A stretch of DNA of 64,000 nucleotides from PoT sp049331405. Lineage in GTDB: Bacteria; Planctomycetota; Planctomycetia; Isosphaerales; Isosphaeraceae. Of this stretch, positions 9,512 through 19,036 are shown in pieces (within the stretch, counting starts at the first letter, position 1; every line of letters starts with the position of its first letter). The position numbers and the translations under genes are program-made. The stretch lies in NCBI RefSeq assembly GCF_049331405.1, contig NZ_CP186274.1, positions 248,001-312,000 of the forward strand, in the 5' to 3' direction. Below the pieces are notes generated by a model. That model worked only from the letters and a program-made list of their open reading frames with translations, searched no databases and had not been told where the DNA came from.

Positions 9512-10360
9512 AGAGGGCGGATCATCCTGACGATCGCGATGGGCGTGCTGTGTCCGCTCCGGGCCGAAGTCGCCCGCGGACGGATTTTGCCTTCTTCGAT
9601 TCTCAATGCGGCCGCCTTCTCCCGCAACTCGGGTCGGGAGGAATCGAGGGAATGATCTCGGGGTGGGCGCAAAGTTACGCCTATGGCGACCCCAGGTTGG
9701 AATCGCACGGGCTGAATGTTCGGCAGTCTAGGCGAGGGAAGAAAGATAGGAGAGGAGAGAAGGTGGGGATGCCTTACTGGCCAAAGGTGCGGCTCGATGC
9801 CCAATCCCCGCAGCGTCGCGTACGATTGAGCACCGAGCCAAAGGTGGACTAGCGTCCAAGTTGCGAGGAATCAACGTCGAATCCCCGCCACTGAACCGCC
9901 TCACCTCGCCAGCCGGTCTCTTCCCCGGCTGGCCACACCAAGCAAACACACATTTCCGCGCAACTGACTCTGACACTCACTGCACTGCACCGGAGCTCGT
10001 CCTCCGGCTCTAATCTCATCTGCGACGGCGAAGAAGGCTTCCAAAGTGGACTATTCCGACACTCGATTGGCCCCTTCAATAGTCAACCTTCCAACTCGCG
10101 GCAAATCGTCACACGGATTGAGAAAGTATTTCGGATTTTTTGTGGACAGTCCGATTGTGAAGGACGCTCTAGCTGTGCGCATTGAAATTGCGCCAGGACG
10201 TTCATAATCCCATCTCGTGCGGGCGAGTCTCCGCCCCAAACGGAAACGGCCGCCAGGCGAGGGATAAGATCCCAGGCCGGGCGGCCGTCTTGATCGAGTC
10301 TGAAGCGAGAGTCCCGAGTTCGATGAACGACGGAACTCCCGCGTTGTCAAAGATTTCGTG
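9512..10360. other. intergenic stretch without recognisable gene
   Basis: About 850 bases. Open frames in it lack good starts, normal codon use or recognisable motifs. Apart from the hairpin at 10246-10288, nothing was identified. Confidence 0.5.
10246..10288 (-). terminator. terminator-like hairpin downstream of the aldo/keto reductase
   Basis: Read on the minus strand, ACGGCCGCC pairs with GGCGGCCGT (9 bp) with further pairing inside the loop (GGGA/TCCC). It is followed by TTCCGTTT, and lies about 75 bases past the reductase stop. Confidence 0.5.
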
Positions 10361-11608
10361 TCAGGCGAGGTGCTTCTCGACCTCGGGGAGCAGCTCGGCG
10401 AAGTTGAGGCGGTTGGGGCAGGCGGCCCGGGCGGCCTCGAGGTCGGCGCCGGTCCAGTCGCGAGCCTCGGGGGAGAGGGCGGCGTACTGGCGACGGGCCT
10501 CGCTGCGGATGCCGTGGTGCTCGTGGTAGGTGAGGAACCGGGTCAGGTTGCCGAGTTCGGCCGTGGTGCCGGCGGCGGTGGAGCAGCGGCCGTCGCAGTC
10601 GGCGCAGAGGGTCGGGCCGAAGGCGAGGGCGGCGTCGCGGAGCTGCTCGATCTCGGCGGCCTTCATCGGCTCGAAGCGGCGGGCGGCCTCGGCGTTCTCT
10701 CGGAGCTGGTCGGTCGTCTTGATCGAGACGCACGAGCCGCTGATGCGCTCGTCGGTCCAGATCGCCTGGAGGAGGCCCTGGTAGGGGGTCAGGCCCTTCT
10801 CCTTGAGCATCGGCGTCCGGCGGACGACTTCCTCGAGGATGTTGATCTTGGGCTTTTCGGGGAACTGGCCGGCGACCTGCTTCATGGAGATCAGGCCGAT
10901 CTCCTTCTTCCAGGCGAGGTCGAGGGCCTTGTTCAGCTCCGAGTCCTTCTCGAGCCAGGGGGTGTACTGGAGCATGATGGCGTCGATGACGCCCCCTTCC
11001 GCCGCCGCCTTGATGATCTGGGCGCGGTTGCGGTGGTGGGTCGAGAAGCCGATGAACTTGGCCTTGCCCGACTTGCGGATCGTCTCGGCGATCTCCTTGA
11101 TCTCGGGGCCCTTCACGAAGTTCATGGCATCATCCAGGCTGTGGTCGTCGCCCAGGCCGTGGATGAAGAAGAGGTCGACGTAGTCGGTCGAGAGGGCCTC
11201 GAGCCGGGTGTCGAGCATCTTGATGAGGTCTTTGGGGGCGCGAGGGTTGTCCTTGGTGACGAGGACGATCTCCTTGCGGACCTCGGGCGACTGCTCGAAC
11301 CACTTCTTGAAGCCGGGCTCGGTGCCGTAAGCCTTGGCCGTGTCGAAGGTCCGGACGCCGTTCTCGTAAGAAAGGCGGATCAGGCGGTCGAGCACGCCGC
11401 GTTCGCGGAGGGCACCCGTACCCATCTCGAGCAGCGTGATCTCGAGGCCGGTGCGGCCGAGCTTCCGCTTGGGGAGGACCGACGTCTTGGCGGCCGGGGC
11501 CGCCTGGGCCTCGCTGCCGCCCTGGGTGCCGAGGGCTGCCGCCGTGGCAAGGGCCCCGGCTTGGAGGAAGGTCCGGCGATCCGCGCAAATCTTCTCTTCG
11601 TGGGCCAT
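10361..11608 (-). CDS. Tat-exported aldo/keto reductase with C-terminal cysteine motif
   Basis: 415 residues. The start at 11608 has GAGGAG upstream. Twin-arginine signal: DRRTFLQAGALATAAALG. AKR barrel: LPKRKLGRTGLEITLLEMGTGA, catalytic-type FDTAKAYG (D and Y), and DYVDLFFIHGLGDD. The C-terminus has CADCDGRC and, 70 residues later, ACPNRLNF. This cysteine pattern resembles the Fe-S tail of several AKR proteins, but whether a cluster forms is inference. Likely an NADPH-dependent periplasmic reductase; substrate unknown. Confidence 0.9.
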   Translation of the reverse strand: MAHEEKICADRRTFLQAGALATAAALGTQGGSEAQAAPAAKTSVLPKRKLGRTGLEITLLEMGTGALRERGVLDRLIRLSYENGVRTFDTAKAYGTEPGFKKWFEQSPEVRKEIVLVTKDNPRAPKDLIKMLDTRLEALSTDYVDLFFIHGLGDDHSLDDAMNFVKGPEIKEIAETIRKSGKAKFIGFSTHHRNRAQIIKAAAEGGVIDAIMLQYTPWLEKDSELNKALDLAWKKEIGLISMKQVAGQFPEKPKINILEEVVRRTPMLKEKGLTPYQGLLQAIWTDERISGSCVSIKTTDQLRENAEAARRFEPMKAAEIEQLRDAALAFGPTLCADCDGRCSTAAGTTAELGNLTRFLTYHEHHGIRSEARRQYAALSPEARDWTGADLEAARAACPNRLNFAELLPEVEKHLA

Positions 11609-11775
11609 CGCTCTTAACTCCTCAAAGGGGGGGAGCACTTGATCCACCGACAGCTTTCACATGGTCTCCATTATTACCCGCGCCGTAGCACTTCGTTCAA
11701 TGGTCTAGGACCATGGAAGCCGTCATTCGACGCCCAGAGTCGCCTCCGCCTTGGCATAATCCGGTTCGAAACGAC

Positions 11776-11816
11776 GAGGGGCCTCGCGGTCTAATGCCAA
11801 GACCGCGAGGCCCCTC
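11776..11816 (-). terminator. 17-bp perfect hairpin after the YXWGXW gene
   Basis: GAGGGGCCTCGCGGTCT (11776-11792) pairs with AGACCGCGAGGCCCCTC (11800-11816) around a 7-base loop. On the minus strand it is followed by GTCGTTTC. It sits 27 bases past the stop of the gene that ends at 11843. Confidence 0.7.
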
Positions 11817-11842
11817 GGGCGATCCGTTTCTTGTCTTCAGGC

Positions 11843-13045
11843 TCAGGGGAGGACCCGATCCAGGATCCCCTGGACGAACGGGGGGACCGCGTCGGGGACG
11901 ACCACGCCGTTAGGCCCATAGATCGAGCCCGGCGGGCGGATCATCCGGTAAGGGCGGCCCGAGTAGCCGTAGACGACGGGGGCACCCGGACGGTACGGGA
12001 CTACCGGCGTGACGACGACCGGAGCCGTACCCTGGCTCGGCGCGGCATTGGGGTCGCCGTCGCGGAGGGCGGCCTCTTCCTCGCCGATCAGGTCGCGGTC
12101 GCTCTCATTCCTGGGGAGCGAGGCGCGGCGCTCGGCCTCGACATCGGCCGGGGTCGGCTCGTCGGCGTTGGTCCTGGCCGGCTCGGAGTCGACGATGGCC
12201 GGCGGGAGATCCGAGTTCGCGGGGCGGGCGACCTGGTGGTTCACCGCCTCGGGGTCGCGGACCCAGTGCCCCTTGCGGAAGGCCCAGCCGTCGGCGCGGC
12301 GGACCCATCGGGCGGGGCTCCAGTCCCAGCCGGGTCGGGCCTTGGCCCAGAAGCCGGGGGTCCAGACCAGGCGATCGCCGGCGGGCGTGTAGTGGCCGTT
12401 CACGAGGAACGAGTCGGGGCTGGGCGCGACGCCGAGGTCATCCTCGGGGCGATCGGCCGGGGGGCCGAGCCTGCGCCAGTCGCGTTCGAGTGCCGGGTCA
12501 GCCGGGACGGTTGCCGCCACGGCGACGGCCGGGCGGAGGTCGGCCACCTTGCGACGGCTCCAGAAGCCCGGGGTCCGATACCAGCCGTCGGCGTCACGGA
12601 GCCAGCGGCCGCCGACCCAGATCGTGCCGCGAGGGGGGATGCTCCAGGTCCCGCCCACCCACGAGAAGTCGTCGCGGTCGACGTCCCAGGCCCAGTAGCC
12701 GGGGACCCAGATCGCGCGGGGGTCCGGCTTATCGACGCCGGGACGCTCGGCGTTGGGGGCCGGCGGGGCCTTCGCATAGCGACGCTGGTCGGCTCGGGCC
12801 TGGTTTTCCCGGAGCGCCTCGTGGACGGAGCCATTGGCGGCGGGCGTCTCCTGGGCCGCCTCGGCCTCCTTGGTCTTCACCAGTTCCGACGCGGGCTTCG
12901 GTGGCGGAGGAGGCGTGGAGTCCTCCTTCGCCGGCCCTTCCAACGGCAAGGGGTCCTGTGCCCTCGCCAGGGGACCGGGACCGAACGCCCCCGTGCTCAG
13001 AAGCAGGGTGCCCAAGGTCACCCATCGCCATCGCGAGACGACCAT
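11843..13045 (-). CDS. secreted YXWGXW-repeat protein
   Basis: About 400 residues. The start at 13045 is chosen for GGGAGA 8 bases upstream and a clean signal peptide (WVTLGTLLLSTGAFGPGPLARAQ). In-frame ATGs at 13060/13063 are possible. Proline-rich linker, then repeated aromatic units: WVPGYWAWDVDRDDFSWVGGTW, WVGGRWLRDADGWYRTPGFW, LVWTPGFWAKARPGWDWSP and WRRADGW-like. These are YXWGXW repeats common in planctomycete exported proteins. The acidic C-terminal third ends with APVVYGYSGRPYRMI. Probably periplasmic or surface structural; no enzyme signature. Confidence 0.82.
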   Translation of the reverse strand: MVVSRWRWVTLGTLLLSTGAFGPGPLARAQDPLPLEGPAKEDSTPPPPPKPASELVKTKEAEAAQETPAANGSVHEALRENQARADQRRYAKAPPAPNAERPGVDKPDPRAIWVPGYWAWDVDRDDFSWVGGTWSIPPRGTIWVGGRWLRDADGWYRTPGFWSRRKVADLRPAVAVAATVPADPALERDWRRLGPPADRPEDDLGVAPSPDSFLVNGHYTPAGDRLVWTPGFWAKARPGWDWSPARWVRRADGWAFRKGHWVRDPEAVNHQVARPANSDLPPAIVDSEPARTNADEPTPADVEAERRASLPRNESDRDLIGEEEAALRDGDPNAAPSQGTAPVVVTPVVPYRPGAPVVYGYSGRPYRMIRPPGSIYGPNGVVVPDAVPPFVQGILDRVLP

Positions 13046-13182
13046 GGCAACGTCTCCCATCATTTTGAAATCGATTTCCGCGAGTTCAAGCTTGTTGCTT
13101 TCCACTCCCTCCGTACTCGGAGGAGACATGCACGACAATCAAGCAACTGCCGGGCCAAACATCGAGAGTTTGCCCCGTCGGC

Positions 13183-13647
13183 CTAATCGGAGGAATCGGT
13201 CAGCGAAGGGATCGCGGCGACCGGACGCCTCCTCATGGTGAGGAAGGCGCCGAGGTACGCGGCGGGGAGCGGGAGGACGACGGCCACGGCCGCGAACCAT
13301 ACGGGATGAGGGATCGTCACCAGGTTGACGATCGCGAAGGCGAGGAAGAGGAACCCGAACCCCGTCGCGTATGCCCGGGGGGCGCCCTTCGCGACCCTGG
13401 CCGACACCCAGCCCGCGACGAACGACCCGAGGGCCCAGGCCAAGAGGACGAGCAGCAGGGCCCCGAGGGGGATCGCCGCCAGTGCCTTCTGCACGGCCAG
13501 CGGATCCTCCCAGTCGATCCCCGGGGGCAGGGGGTAGAGCCGGACCGAGGCCGCCTCGATGAGCCCGACCGCGATCACGCCGGCGCCGAGGCCCAGCGCG
13601 ATCGCGGCGATGCTTCGCAGAAATGCATGGATCATGGTTCGGGTCAT
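13183..13647 (-). CDS. four-helix membrane protein, coupled to the AAA ATPase
   Basis: 154 residues with four hydrophobic segments (IAAIALGLGAGVIAVGLIEAA, LGALLLVLLAWALGSFVAGWV, YATGFGFLFLAFAIVNLV, VWFAAVAVVLPLPAAYLGAFL). No named family recognised. Its ATG overlaps the stop of the upstream ATPase gene as ATGA (13644-13647), so the two are almost certainly translationally coupled. Confidence 0.75.
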   Translation of the reverse strand: MTRTMIHAFLRSIAAIALGLGAGVIAVGLIEAASVRLYPLPPGIDWEDPLAVQKALAAIPLGALLLVLLAWALGSFVAGWVSARVAKGAPRAYATGFGFLFLAFAIVNLVTIPHPVWFAAVAVVLPLPAAYLGAFLTMRRRPVAAIPSLTDSSD

Positions 13648-14930
13648 GGGCGGCGGAACCTGCGGGGCATGTGCCGCATCCAGGGGGGGATCGGAGGGCC
13701 CGCCGCGGCTTCTTCGGCCGAGGGCTCGGGGGGCGCGCTGGCCATCTGTTCCAGAAGCGAGGCCGATTGCTCGAGCAAGATCGCGTCCATGGCGAGGTCC
13801 CCAGGCGACGAGATCCAGCGCATCATCGACGAGAGGAAGAGTTCCTTGAGGTAAGCGAATGAGAACCCCTCGGTCTGGATGACCACCTCGGCCAGCCCTT
13901 CTTCGGTGGGCCGGAGCGCCTCGCCCAACTCGGCCGACCAGAGGCGGACGTAGGCCAGGCGCTCGTCGGGGCCGGGGAGGTCGAAGTGGTACTTGCGGTC
14001 GAACCGGCTCGGCCGGTCGAGGATCGCCGGGTCGAGCCGCTCGGGGTGGTTCGTCGTCGCCAGGGCGAGGATCCCCGTGTTATCGGCGAATCCGTCGAGC
14101 TCGTTCAGGAAGAAGGAGCGGTTGCCGGCGTTGATGAGCGAGTCGAGGTCCTCGAGCACGAGGATGCAGGGGGCCGACCTCCTCGTCCTGGCGAAGACCT
14201 GGCGGATGCAGTCGTGCTCGGTGGCGTGGTCGGCCTGGAAGCTCTTCACGTAGAGGCAGGGCATCTTGAGCGCGTTGATCAGGGCCTTGATGGCGTGGGT
14301 CTTGCCGTTGCCGGGGGGGCCGACGAACAGGACCCCGCGCTTCCAGGGGACGCCGTGCTGCTCGTACGTCGCCCTCGTGGCGAAGAACCGGGAGAGGTCG
14401 TCGCGGATCTCTTCCTTGAGGGTCCCGGACAGCACGAGGTTCTCGAGCGTGGCGTTCTTGATGGAGTGGAAGAGCTCGCCGCTCTTGCTCCAGCATCCGC
14501 CGTCGAAGACGAGGACCTCGTCGCGGATCTCGGCGTTCCAGGCGCTGCACTCGGAGAAGAAGGCCTCGGCGGTGGCCTCGTCGTCGGCGATGATCCAGAG
14601 GTGCTTCTGCTCGTGGAAACCCGTGCTCCAGGTCAGGATCAGGGCCTCGAGGATCTGGTCGCGCCAGGCGATCCGGAACCAGGCATTCCTGGCCGACTTC
14701 GAGACTCCGCAATTCTCATCCCACGCGGCCGAGAGCTGGTTGTGGACATCTCCCCTCGGCTCGAGGCGGCAGAGCCCGGCCGCGGCGTAGGCCTCGATGT
14801 CGCAGTAGCTGAGCATCCCCTCGAGCACCGCCCGATCGGGGAAGTGGGGGGCGAGCCTCCTGCTGACCGAGTAGGCGATCGCGTCGCCCGGCAGCGCGAG
14901 CGAGGAGCTCAGGAAATCAAAGGTGTCCAT
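13644..14930 (-). CDS. BCS1-like AAA ATPase
   Basis: 428 residues. Unclassified N-terminal half. The AAA domain starts near residue 200: GVLFVGPPGNGKTHAIKAL (Walker A), CILVLEDLDSLI (Walker B), ILALATTNHPERLDPAILDRPSRFDRKY (sensor 1 and arginine finger). The layout fits BCS1/Ycf46-type bacterial ATPases that remodel proteins. The C-terminal tail is proline- and arginine-rich (PPWMRHMPRRFRRP). It overlaps the following membrane-protein gene by ATGA, suggesting the pair acts together at the membrane. Substrate unknown. Confidence 0.88.
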   Translation of the reverse strand: MDTFDFLSSSLALPGDAIAYSVSRRLAPHFPDRAVLEGMLSYCDIEAYAAAGLCRLEPRGDVHNQLSAAWDENCGVSKSARNAWFRIAWRDQILEALILTWSTGFHEQKHLWIIADDEATAEAFFSECSAWNAEIRDEVLVFDGGCWSKSGELFHSIKNATLENLVLSGTLKEEIRDDLSRFFATRATYEQHGVPWKRGVLFVGPPGNGKTHAIKALINALKMPCLYVKSFQADHATEHDCIRQVFARTRRSAPCILVLEDLDSLINAGNRSFFLNELDGFADNTGILALATTNHPERLDPAILDRPSRFDRKYHFDLPGPDERLAYVRLWSAELGEALRPTEEGLAEVVIQTEGFSFAYLKELFLSSMMRWISSPGDLAMDAILLEQSASLLEQMASAPPEPSAEEAAAGPPIPPWMRHMPRRFRRP

Positions 14931-15313
14931 GCAAGTCGGTCTCTCGCGATGTTGAGCGGATGGGCCGGTCAGTTATTCCTAACCAAGCCCAGGGAGAATC
15001 CTCGACGCCGCCAGGACGAAGGGAACCCGGCCACCCGGCGGATCTCTTCGAAATCGACACGAACGGAGGTCTTCCCCCCGTCGATGGATAGACACGCGGC
15101 CGTGGTTCGGGTTCCCGTACGGAATCACTCTACCCCTCGAACCCGCCGTTTGCGAGTTGGCGACGGCGTCCGGACCCTCATGCCGGTTGCGGTTGAAGGA
15201 GATGGGGCGAGGGGACGGACACCAAATGGTGCCTAGGTTTCTCGCGCGTGCCTTCTGGACCTGGCGCGAGGGGCTTCCTAACGTTCCTGGCAGGAGCGAA
15301 AGGAGCACCTGAC
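14931..15313. other. divergent intergenic region
   Basis: About 380 bases between the AAA ATPase and the PRISE reductase starts. No convincing promoter hexamers, RNA or repeats were found. Confidence 0.4.
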
Positions 15314-16381
15314 ATGACGCAACGCGCTTTGATCGCCGGGGTCACCGGCATCGTCGGCAACAATCTCGCGAGTCTCCTCGCAAGCCGGGGCTGGGAGGTG
15401 TATGGCCTGGCCCGGAGGCCCTCGGGCGACATGCCGGGTGTGACGCCCGTCACGGCCGACTTGCTCAAGCCCGAGACCTTCCGCGGCAAGCTCGCCGAGA
15501 TCGACCCGACCCACGTCTTCATCACCACCTGGCTCCGCCAGGCGACCGAGGCCGAGAACTGCGCGGTGAACGGGGCGATGGTCCGCAACCTGCTCGACGA
15601 CCTGCGCCCGGCCGCCAGCCTGGGCCACGTCGCGCTCGTGACCGGCCTGAAGCATTACCTCGGGCCGTTCGAGTCGTACGCCAGGCAGAAGCCCGCAACT
15701 CCTTTCCGCGAGGAACAACCGCGCCTGCCCGTCGAGAACTTCTACTACGCGCAGGAGGACGAGGTCTACAAGGCCGCCGGGGCCCAGGGCTTCTCCTGGA
15801 GCGTGCATCGGCCCCACACGATCATCGGCTACGCCCTCGGCAATGCCATGAACATGGGGGTGACGCTCGCCGTTTATGCCACGATCTGCCGCGAGACCGG
15901 CCAGCCGTTCGTCTTCCCCGGCTCTCCCGCGCAGTGGGAGGCGCTCACCGACATCACCGACGCCCGCATCCTGGCGAGGCACCTGGAATGGGCCTCGACC
16001 TCGCCCGCCGGCAAGGACCAGGCCTTCAACATCGTCAACGGCGACGTCTTCCGCTGGAACTGGCTCTGGCCCAGGCTCGCCGCCTATTTCGGACTCGAAC
16101 CGGCTCCTTACCCGGGCCACGCCTCGCCCCTCGAGCCGAGGATGGCCGGCATTGCGCCGACCTGGGCCTCGATCGCCGCCAAGCACCAACTCGCCGAGAG
16201 GGACGTGACCCGGCTCGCCTCCTGGTGGCATACCGACGCCGACCTCGGGCGCGAGATCGAGTGCGTCACCGACATGACCAAGAGCCGCAAGGCCGGCTTC
16301 CTCGACTACCAGTCGACCCCCGACTCCTTCTTCGACCTCTTCGCCACACTCCAGAAAGACCGGATCATCCCCACCTTCTGA
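15314..16381 (+). CDS. PRISE-type NAD(P)H reductase (extended/atypical SDR)
   Basis: 355 residues. N-terminal Rossmann fold AGVTGIVGNNLASLLASRGWEVYGLARRP. Family marks of progesterone 5-beta-reductase/iridoid-synthase-like enzymes: VALVTGLKHYLGPFE, NFYYAQEDEVY (with the family tyrosine) and WSVHRPHTIIGYA. The start at 15314 has GAAAGGAG upstream; earlier in-frame sequence lacks one. It probably reduces an enone-type substrate, cytosolic. It is followed by the BlaI/BlaR operon with its own promoter, so it is likely a separate unit. Confidence 0.88.
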   Translation: MTQRALIAGVTGIVGNNLASLLASRGWEVYGLARRPSGDMPGVTPVTADLLKPETFRGKLAEIDPTHVFITTWLRQATEAENCAVNGAMVRNLLDDLRPAASLGHVALVTGLKHYLGPFESYARQKPATPFREEQPRLPVENFYYAQEDEVYKAAGAQGFSWSVHRPHTIIGYALGNAMNMGVTLAVYATICRETGQPFVFPGSPAQWEALTDITDARILARHLEWASTSPAGKDQAFNIVNGDVFRWNWLWPRLAAYFGLEPAPYPGHASPLEPRMAGIAPTWASIAAKHQLAERDVTRLASWWHTDADLGREIECVTDMTKSRKAGFLDYQSTPDSFFDLFATLQKDRIIPTF

Positions 16382-16472
16382 GGGCTGAGTGAATGTGGTG
16401 GCGAGGGCAGGGGGGAGCATACCCCTTGGCCCTCGCCGCGGTCATTTCGAAAGGTTCTAAAATTGCAGAGGC

Positions 16473-16519
16473 TTGACATGGTGACACGGCATAGCCATGA
16501 TGGCTATCGTCCATAGCCA
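16473..16519 (+). promoter_or_regulatory. BlaI-type promoter/operator
   Basis: TTGACA (16473-16478), a 17-base spacer, and CATGAT (16496-16501) make a plausible sigma70 promoter. A perfect inverted repeat ATAGCCAT-G-ATGGCTAT (16491-16507) covers the -10 box, and a third half-site ATAGCCA lies at 16513-16519. This is the expected geometry for autorepression by the BlaI protein that starts at 16533. Confidence 0.8.
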
Positions 16520-16532
16520 AGGGAGGATCGCC

Positions 16533-16931
16533 GTGAAGTTGCCAGACGAGCCCTTATCGCCGGCCCAGCAGGAGATCATGGAGATCGTCTGGGAGCAGGG
16601 GGAGGTCGCCGCCGTCGAGGTCCGGCAGATGCTGGCCGAGGGGCGCGAGCTGGCGAGGGAGACGGTGCGCACGATGCTCGAGCGCATGGAGGCCAAGGGC
16701 TGGCTGACGCATCGCGTGGTGGGCCGGACCTTCTTCTACGCGGCGGCCGTGCCGCGCGGGGCCTCAACGGGGCAGAAGGTGATCGAGCTGATCGACACCG
16801 TCTGCGGCGGCTCTCCCGAGCGGCTGATGACCGCCCTGCTGGACTATCGCGGATTGTCGGAGGAGGAGGCGACTCGGATCGAGGCCCTCATCAAGCAGGC
16901 GAAGGACAAGGGGGCTGGCCGACGGGGGTAG
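16533..16931 (+). CDS. BlaI/MecI/CopY-family repressor
   Basis: 132 residues from the GTG at 16533, which has GGGAGG 6 bases upstream. Alternative ATGs at 16497/16500 would lie inside the operator and are less likely. Winged helix: LSPAQQEIMEIVWEQGEVAAVEVRQML, RETVRTMLERMEAKGWLTHRVVGRTFFYAA. The C-terminal part is the dimerisation segment. It dimerises on palindromic operators and is inactivated by proteolysis driven by the BlaR1 partner, which starts 6 bases after its stop. The perfect palindrome over its own promoter supports autorepression. Confidence 0.93.
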   Translation: MKLPDEPLSPAQQEIMEIVWEQGEVAAVEVRQMLAEGRELARETVRTMLERMEAKGWLTHRVVGRTFFYAAAVPRGASTGQKVIELIDTVCGGSPERLMTALLDYRGLSEEEATRIEALIKQAKDKGAGRRG

Positions 16932-16937
16932 ACGACG

Positions 16938-18923
16938 ATGCTGCCGACGCTGTCCGGACTTGAGTTGGTGGTTCTTGTCGATGTTTTGACGCGAGTGAGC
17001 CTCGTTCTGGCCGCCGCCCTCTCACTGTCGCACCTCTGGACGAAGCGAGACGCGGCGCTCCGGCATGCGTTCCTCGTCGCCGGACTCGTCGCGGCGTCTT
17101 TCGTCCCCGCGGCGATGATTCTTGTGCGGTCTTTGCCTTTACCTTCGATGACGGTGCCGATCGCCTTGCTTGCATCTGGCAATCTCGCGGTTCGCGAAAG
17201 GCCCTTGCCTTCGCTTGAGCCGGAACCCGCTCACCATGAACATCGCATGATCGAAGGCGGTGCTCGTCACGAGATGCAAGGGCCTCTCGATGGTCGACCT
17301 GACGAGAAGCGGCTGCGCGGTGCTCGATACCTGTCTCGTGCCGTGATCCTGGCGATTGTGGTCGTGGCCGGATTGCGAGTCGTCGGTCTTCTACTTTCGC
17401 TTCTGCGAGTGCGCCGGATTGCGCTACGGGCGCGGCCCGTCGAGGACGGCGCGGTGTTGGCCTTACTCGAGACGATTCGAGATCACGTTCAGCTACGACA
17501 AATGGCTCGACTGCTGGAAAGCGCGGAGGTCTCCTCACCCGTCGCCGCGGGTGTGCTTGGCGATATCGTGCTGCTGCCGACGGGATGGGCCGGGCGGCTC
17601 GGGCGCGTCGAGCTGACGGCGATCCTCTGCCATGAGGTCGCCCACCTCGCGAGGCGCGATCATCGCGTGGTGCTGCTCCAGGAGTTGCTCGCCAGTGTCC
17701 TCTGGTTCCACCCGTTGATACACCTATTCAACCGGGCGCTGGATCGCGTACGTGAGGAGGTTTGTGATAACCATGCGATTGGGCTGGTCGATCGCCCCGA
17801 GTATTGCGGGGCACTGCTGGCCGTCGCTATGGGGCGACCCGGATCGTCGGCTCGCGGTGTCACCACGTTATGGCCAAGGCACTGGTCGCTCGAGGCCCGG
17901 GTCCGGGGGATCCTCGACGAGGAACGCTCGACGGTGACGCGGATCTCTGGCCTCGCCCGTTCGGCAACCATCATGCTGGCGTTGGTGTGCTGGGGTGTTG
18001 TCGCCCTGCCGCAACTGACTGCATCGCAGGCTGTTGGACAAGATGTGTTAATAGCTCGAAGTGGTGAAGAAGCCATAGAGACGCGACGACTCGTCAAATC
18101 TTTCCTGGCGAACGATGAGAGGTCGCTCCGCATTGAGAACCTTGCCGGCCGCGTCGAGATCGTGCATGGCTCGAGGCCGACGGTCGAGGTCGAGGCGTTC
18201 GTCAGGGTGGGCGACCTGCCGGAGGACGAGGCGAGGCAATTGATCGAGAGCATCCGCTGGGTCGAGGTGCCCGCCGATCGCGACGAGTCGCGCTGGGGCC
18301 TCTCCTTCCCGACGGACAAGTACGCGACGATCCGTTACGCCGTGGACGGGGAGACGAAGACCGCCGGGCTCGACCCGGTGCGATACCTCGATAATGAGGT
18401 CAGGATCGCGAAGGACCGGGGCGAGTCGGTGCCGGCCGTCGAGTTCGACCTCCGCGTCTCCGTCCCGCCCGGTGCCCGCATGGCGATCGACAATGCGGTA
18501 GGGCCGCTCGAAGGCCGCGCGATCGCGGGGCCGCTGAGGCTGTCGACGCGACATGGGGTCATCAGGCTCGACGATGTGCGGGGTCCGATCGACGCGAAAT
18601 CCGAGTTCGGCGACATCCTCCTCTCCGGGCTCGACGCCGATGCGATCGTCCATGCCGGGAGCGGTGACGTCGAGCTGTCGCGGGCGACTTCGGGGCGAGT
18701 CTCTCTGTCCACCGGCACCGGCCTCTGCCGGATCGTCCAGCCCTCCGGCTTCAAGCTCCAGTATTCGGGCGCCCGCCCCATCGGCCTGATTGGCGGCGCC
18801 GCGGCCCGCATCTCGTCCCGGAAGGATGGCCGCGTCTCGGAACTGCTGTCGCGAGGGACGGGCGGCCCTTCGATCACGCTGACCTCGGCGTCTGGCGACT
18901 CCGTCATCGAGCTCGACCCGTAA
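16938..18923 (+). CDS. BlaR1-like M56 membrane protease fused to a DUF4097-like domain
   Basis: 661 residues. N-terminal half: membrane helices (VSLVLAAALSLSHLW, FLVAGLVAASFVPAAMILV, AVILAIVVVAGLRVVGLLLSLL) and the M56 zinc protease site HEVAH (232-236) with WFHP and a downstream REEVCDNHA carrying the third ligand. Helix near 340 (TIMLALVCWGVVALPQL). The C-terminal 280 residues are not a penicillin-binding sensor. They form a DUF4097-like beta-repeat domain (VEFDLRVSVPPGARMAI, LRLSTRHGVIRL, GSGDVELS). BlaR1 proteins sense a signal outside and cleave BlaI inside; here the sensor is swapped, so the ligand is unknown and unlikely to be a beta-lactam. Confidence 0.9.
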   Translation: MLPTLSGLELVVLVDVLTRVSLVLAAALSLSHLWTKRDAALRHAFLVAGLVAASFVPAAMILVRSLPLPSMTVPIALLASGNLAVRERPLPSLEPEPAHHEHRMIEGGARHEMQGPLDGRPDEKRLRGARYLSRAVILAIVVVAGLRVVGLLLSLLRVRRIALRARPVEDGAVLALLETIRDHVQLRQMARLLESAEVSSPVAAGVLGDIVLLPTGWAGRLGRVELTAILCHEVAHLARRDHRVVLLQELLASVLWFHPLIHLFNRALDRVREEVCDNHAIGLVDRPEYCGALLAVAMGRPGSSARGVTTLWPRHWSLEARVRGILDEERSTVTRISGLARSATIMLALVCWGVVALPQLTASQAVGQDVLIARSGEEAIETRRLVKSFLANDERSLRIENLAGRVEIVHGSRPTVEVEAFVRVGDLPEDEARQLIESIRWVEVPADRDESRWGLSFPTDKYATIRYAVDGETKTAGLDPVRYLDNEVRIAKDRGESVPAVEFDLRVSVPPGARMAIDNAVGPLEGRAIAGPLRLSTRHGVIRLDDVRGPIDAKSEFGDILLSGLDADAIVHAGSGDVELSRATSGRVSLSTGTGLCRIVQPSGFKLQYSGARPIGLIGGAAARISSRKDGRVSELLSRGTGGPSITLTSASGDSVIELDP

Positions 18924-19036
18924 CACGGGCACGCACGTCACCTTCTCGAGTCGGTAGCCAGGGCTTTTCGACCCTTTCTGGAAGGGCCGCGCCGCTCGTG
19001 CGCGCCCAAATTTTGATCTGAAAGGATGAGCAGAGC

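Noticed and set aside
10051..10350. 99-codon minus-strand frame in the 9.5-10.4 kb gap
   Set aside because: Arg/Ser-rich composition typical of chance frames, and it spans the likely reductase terminator.
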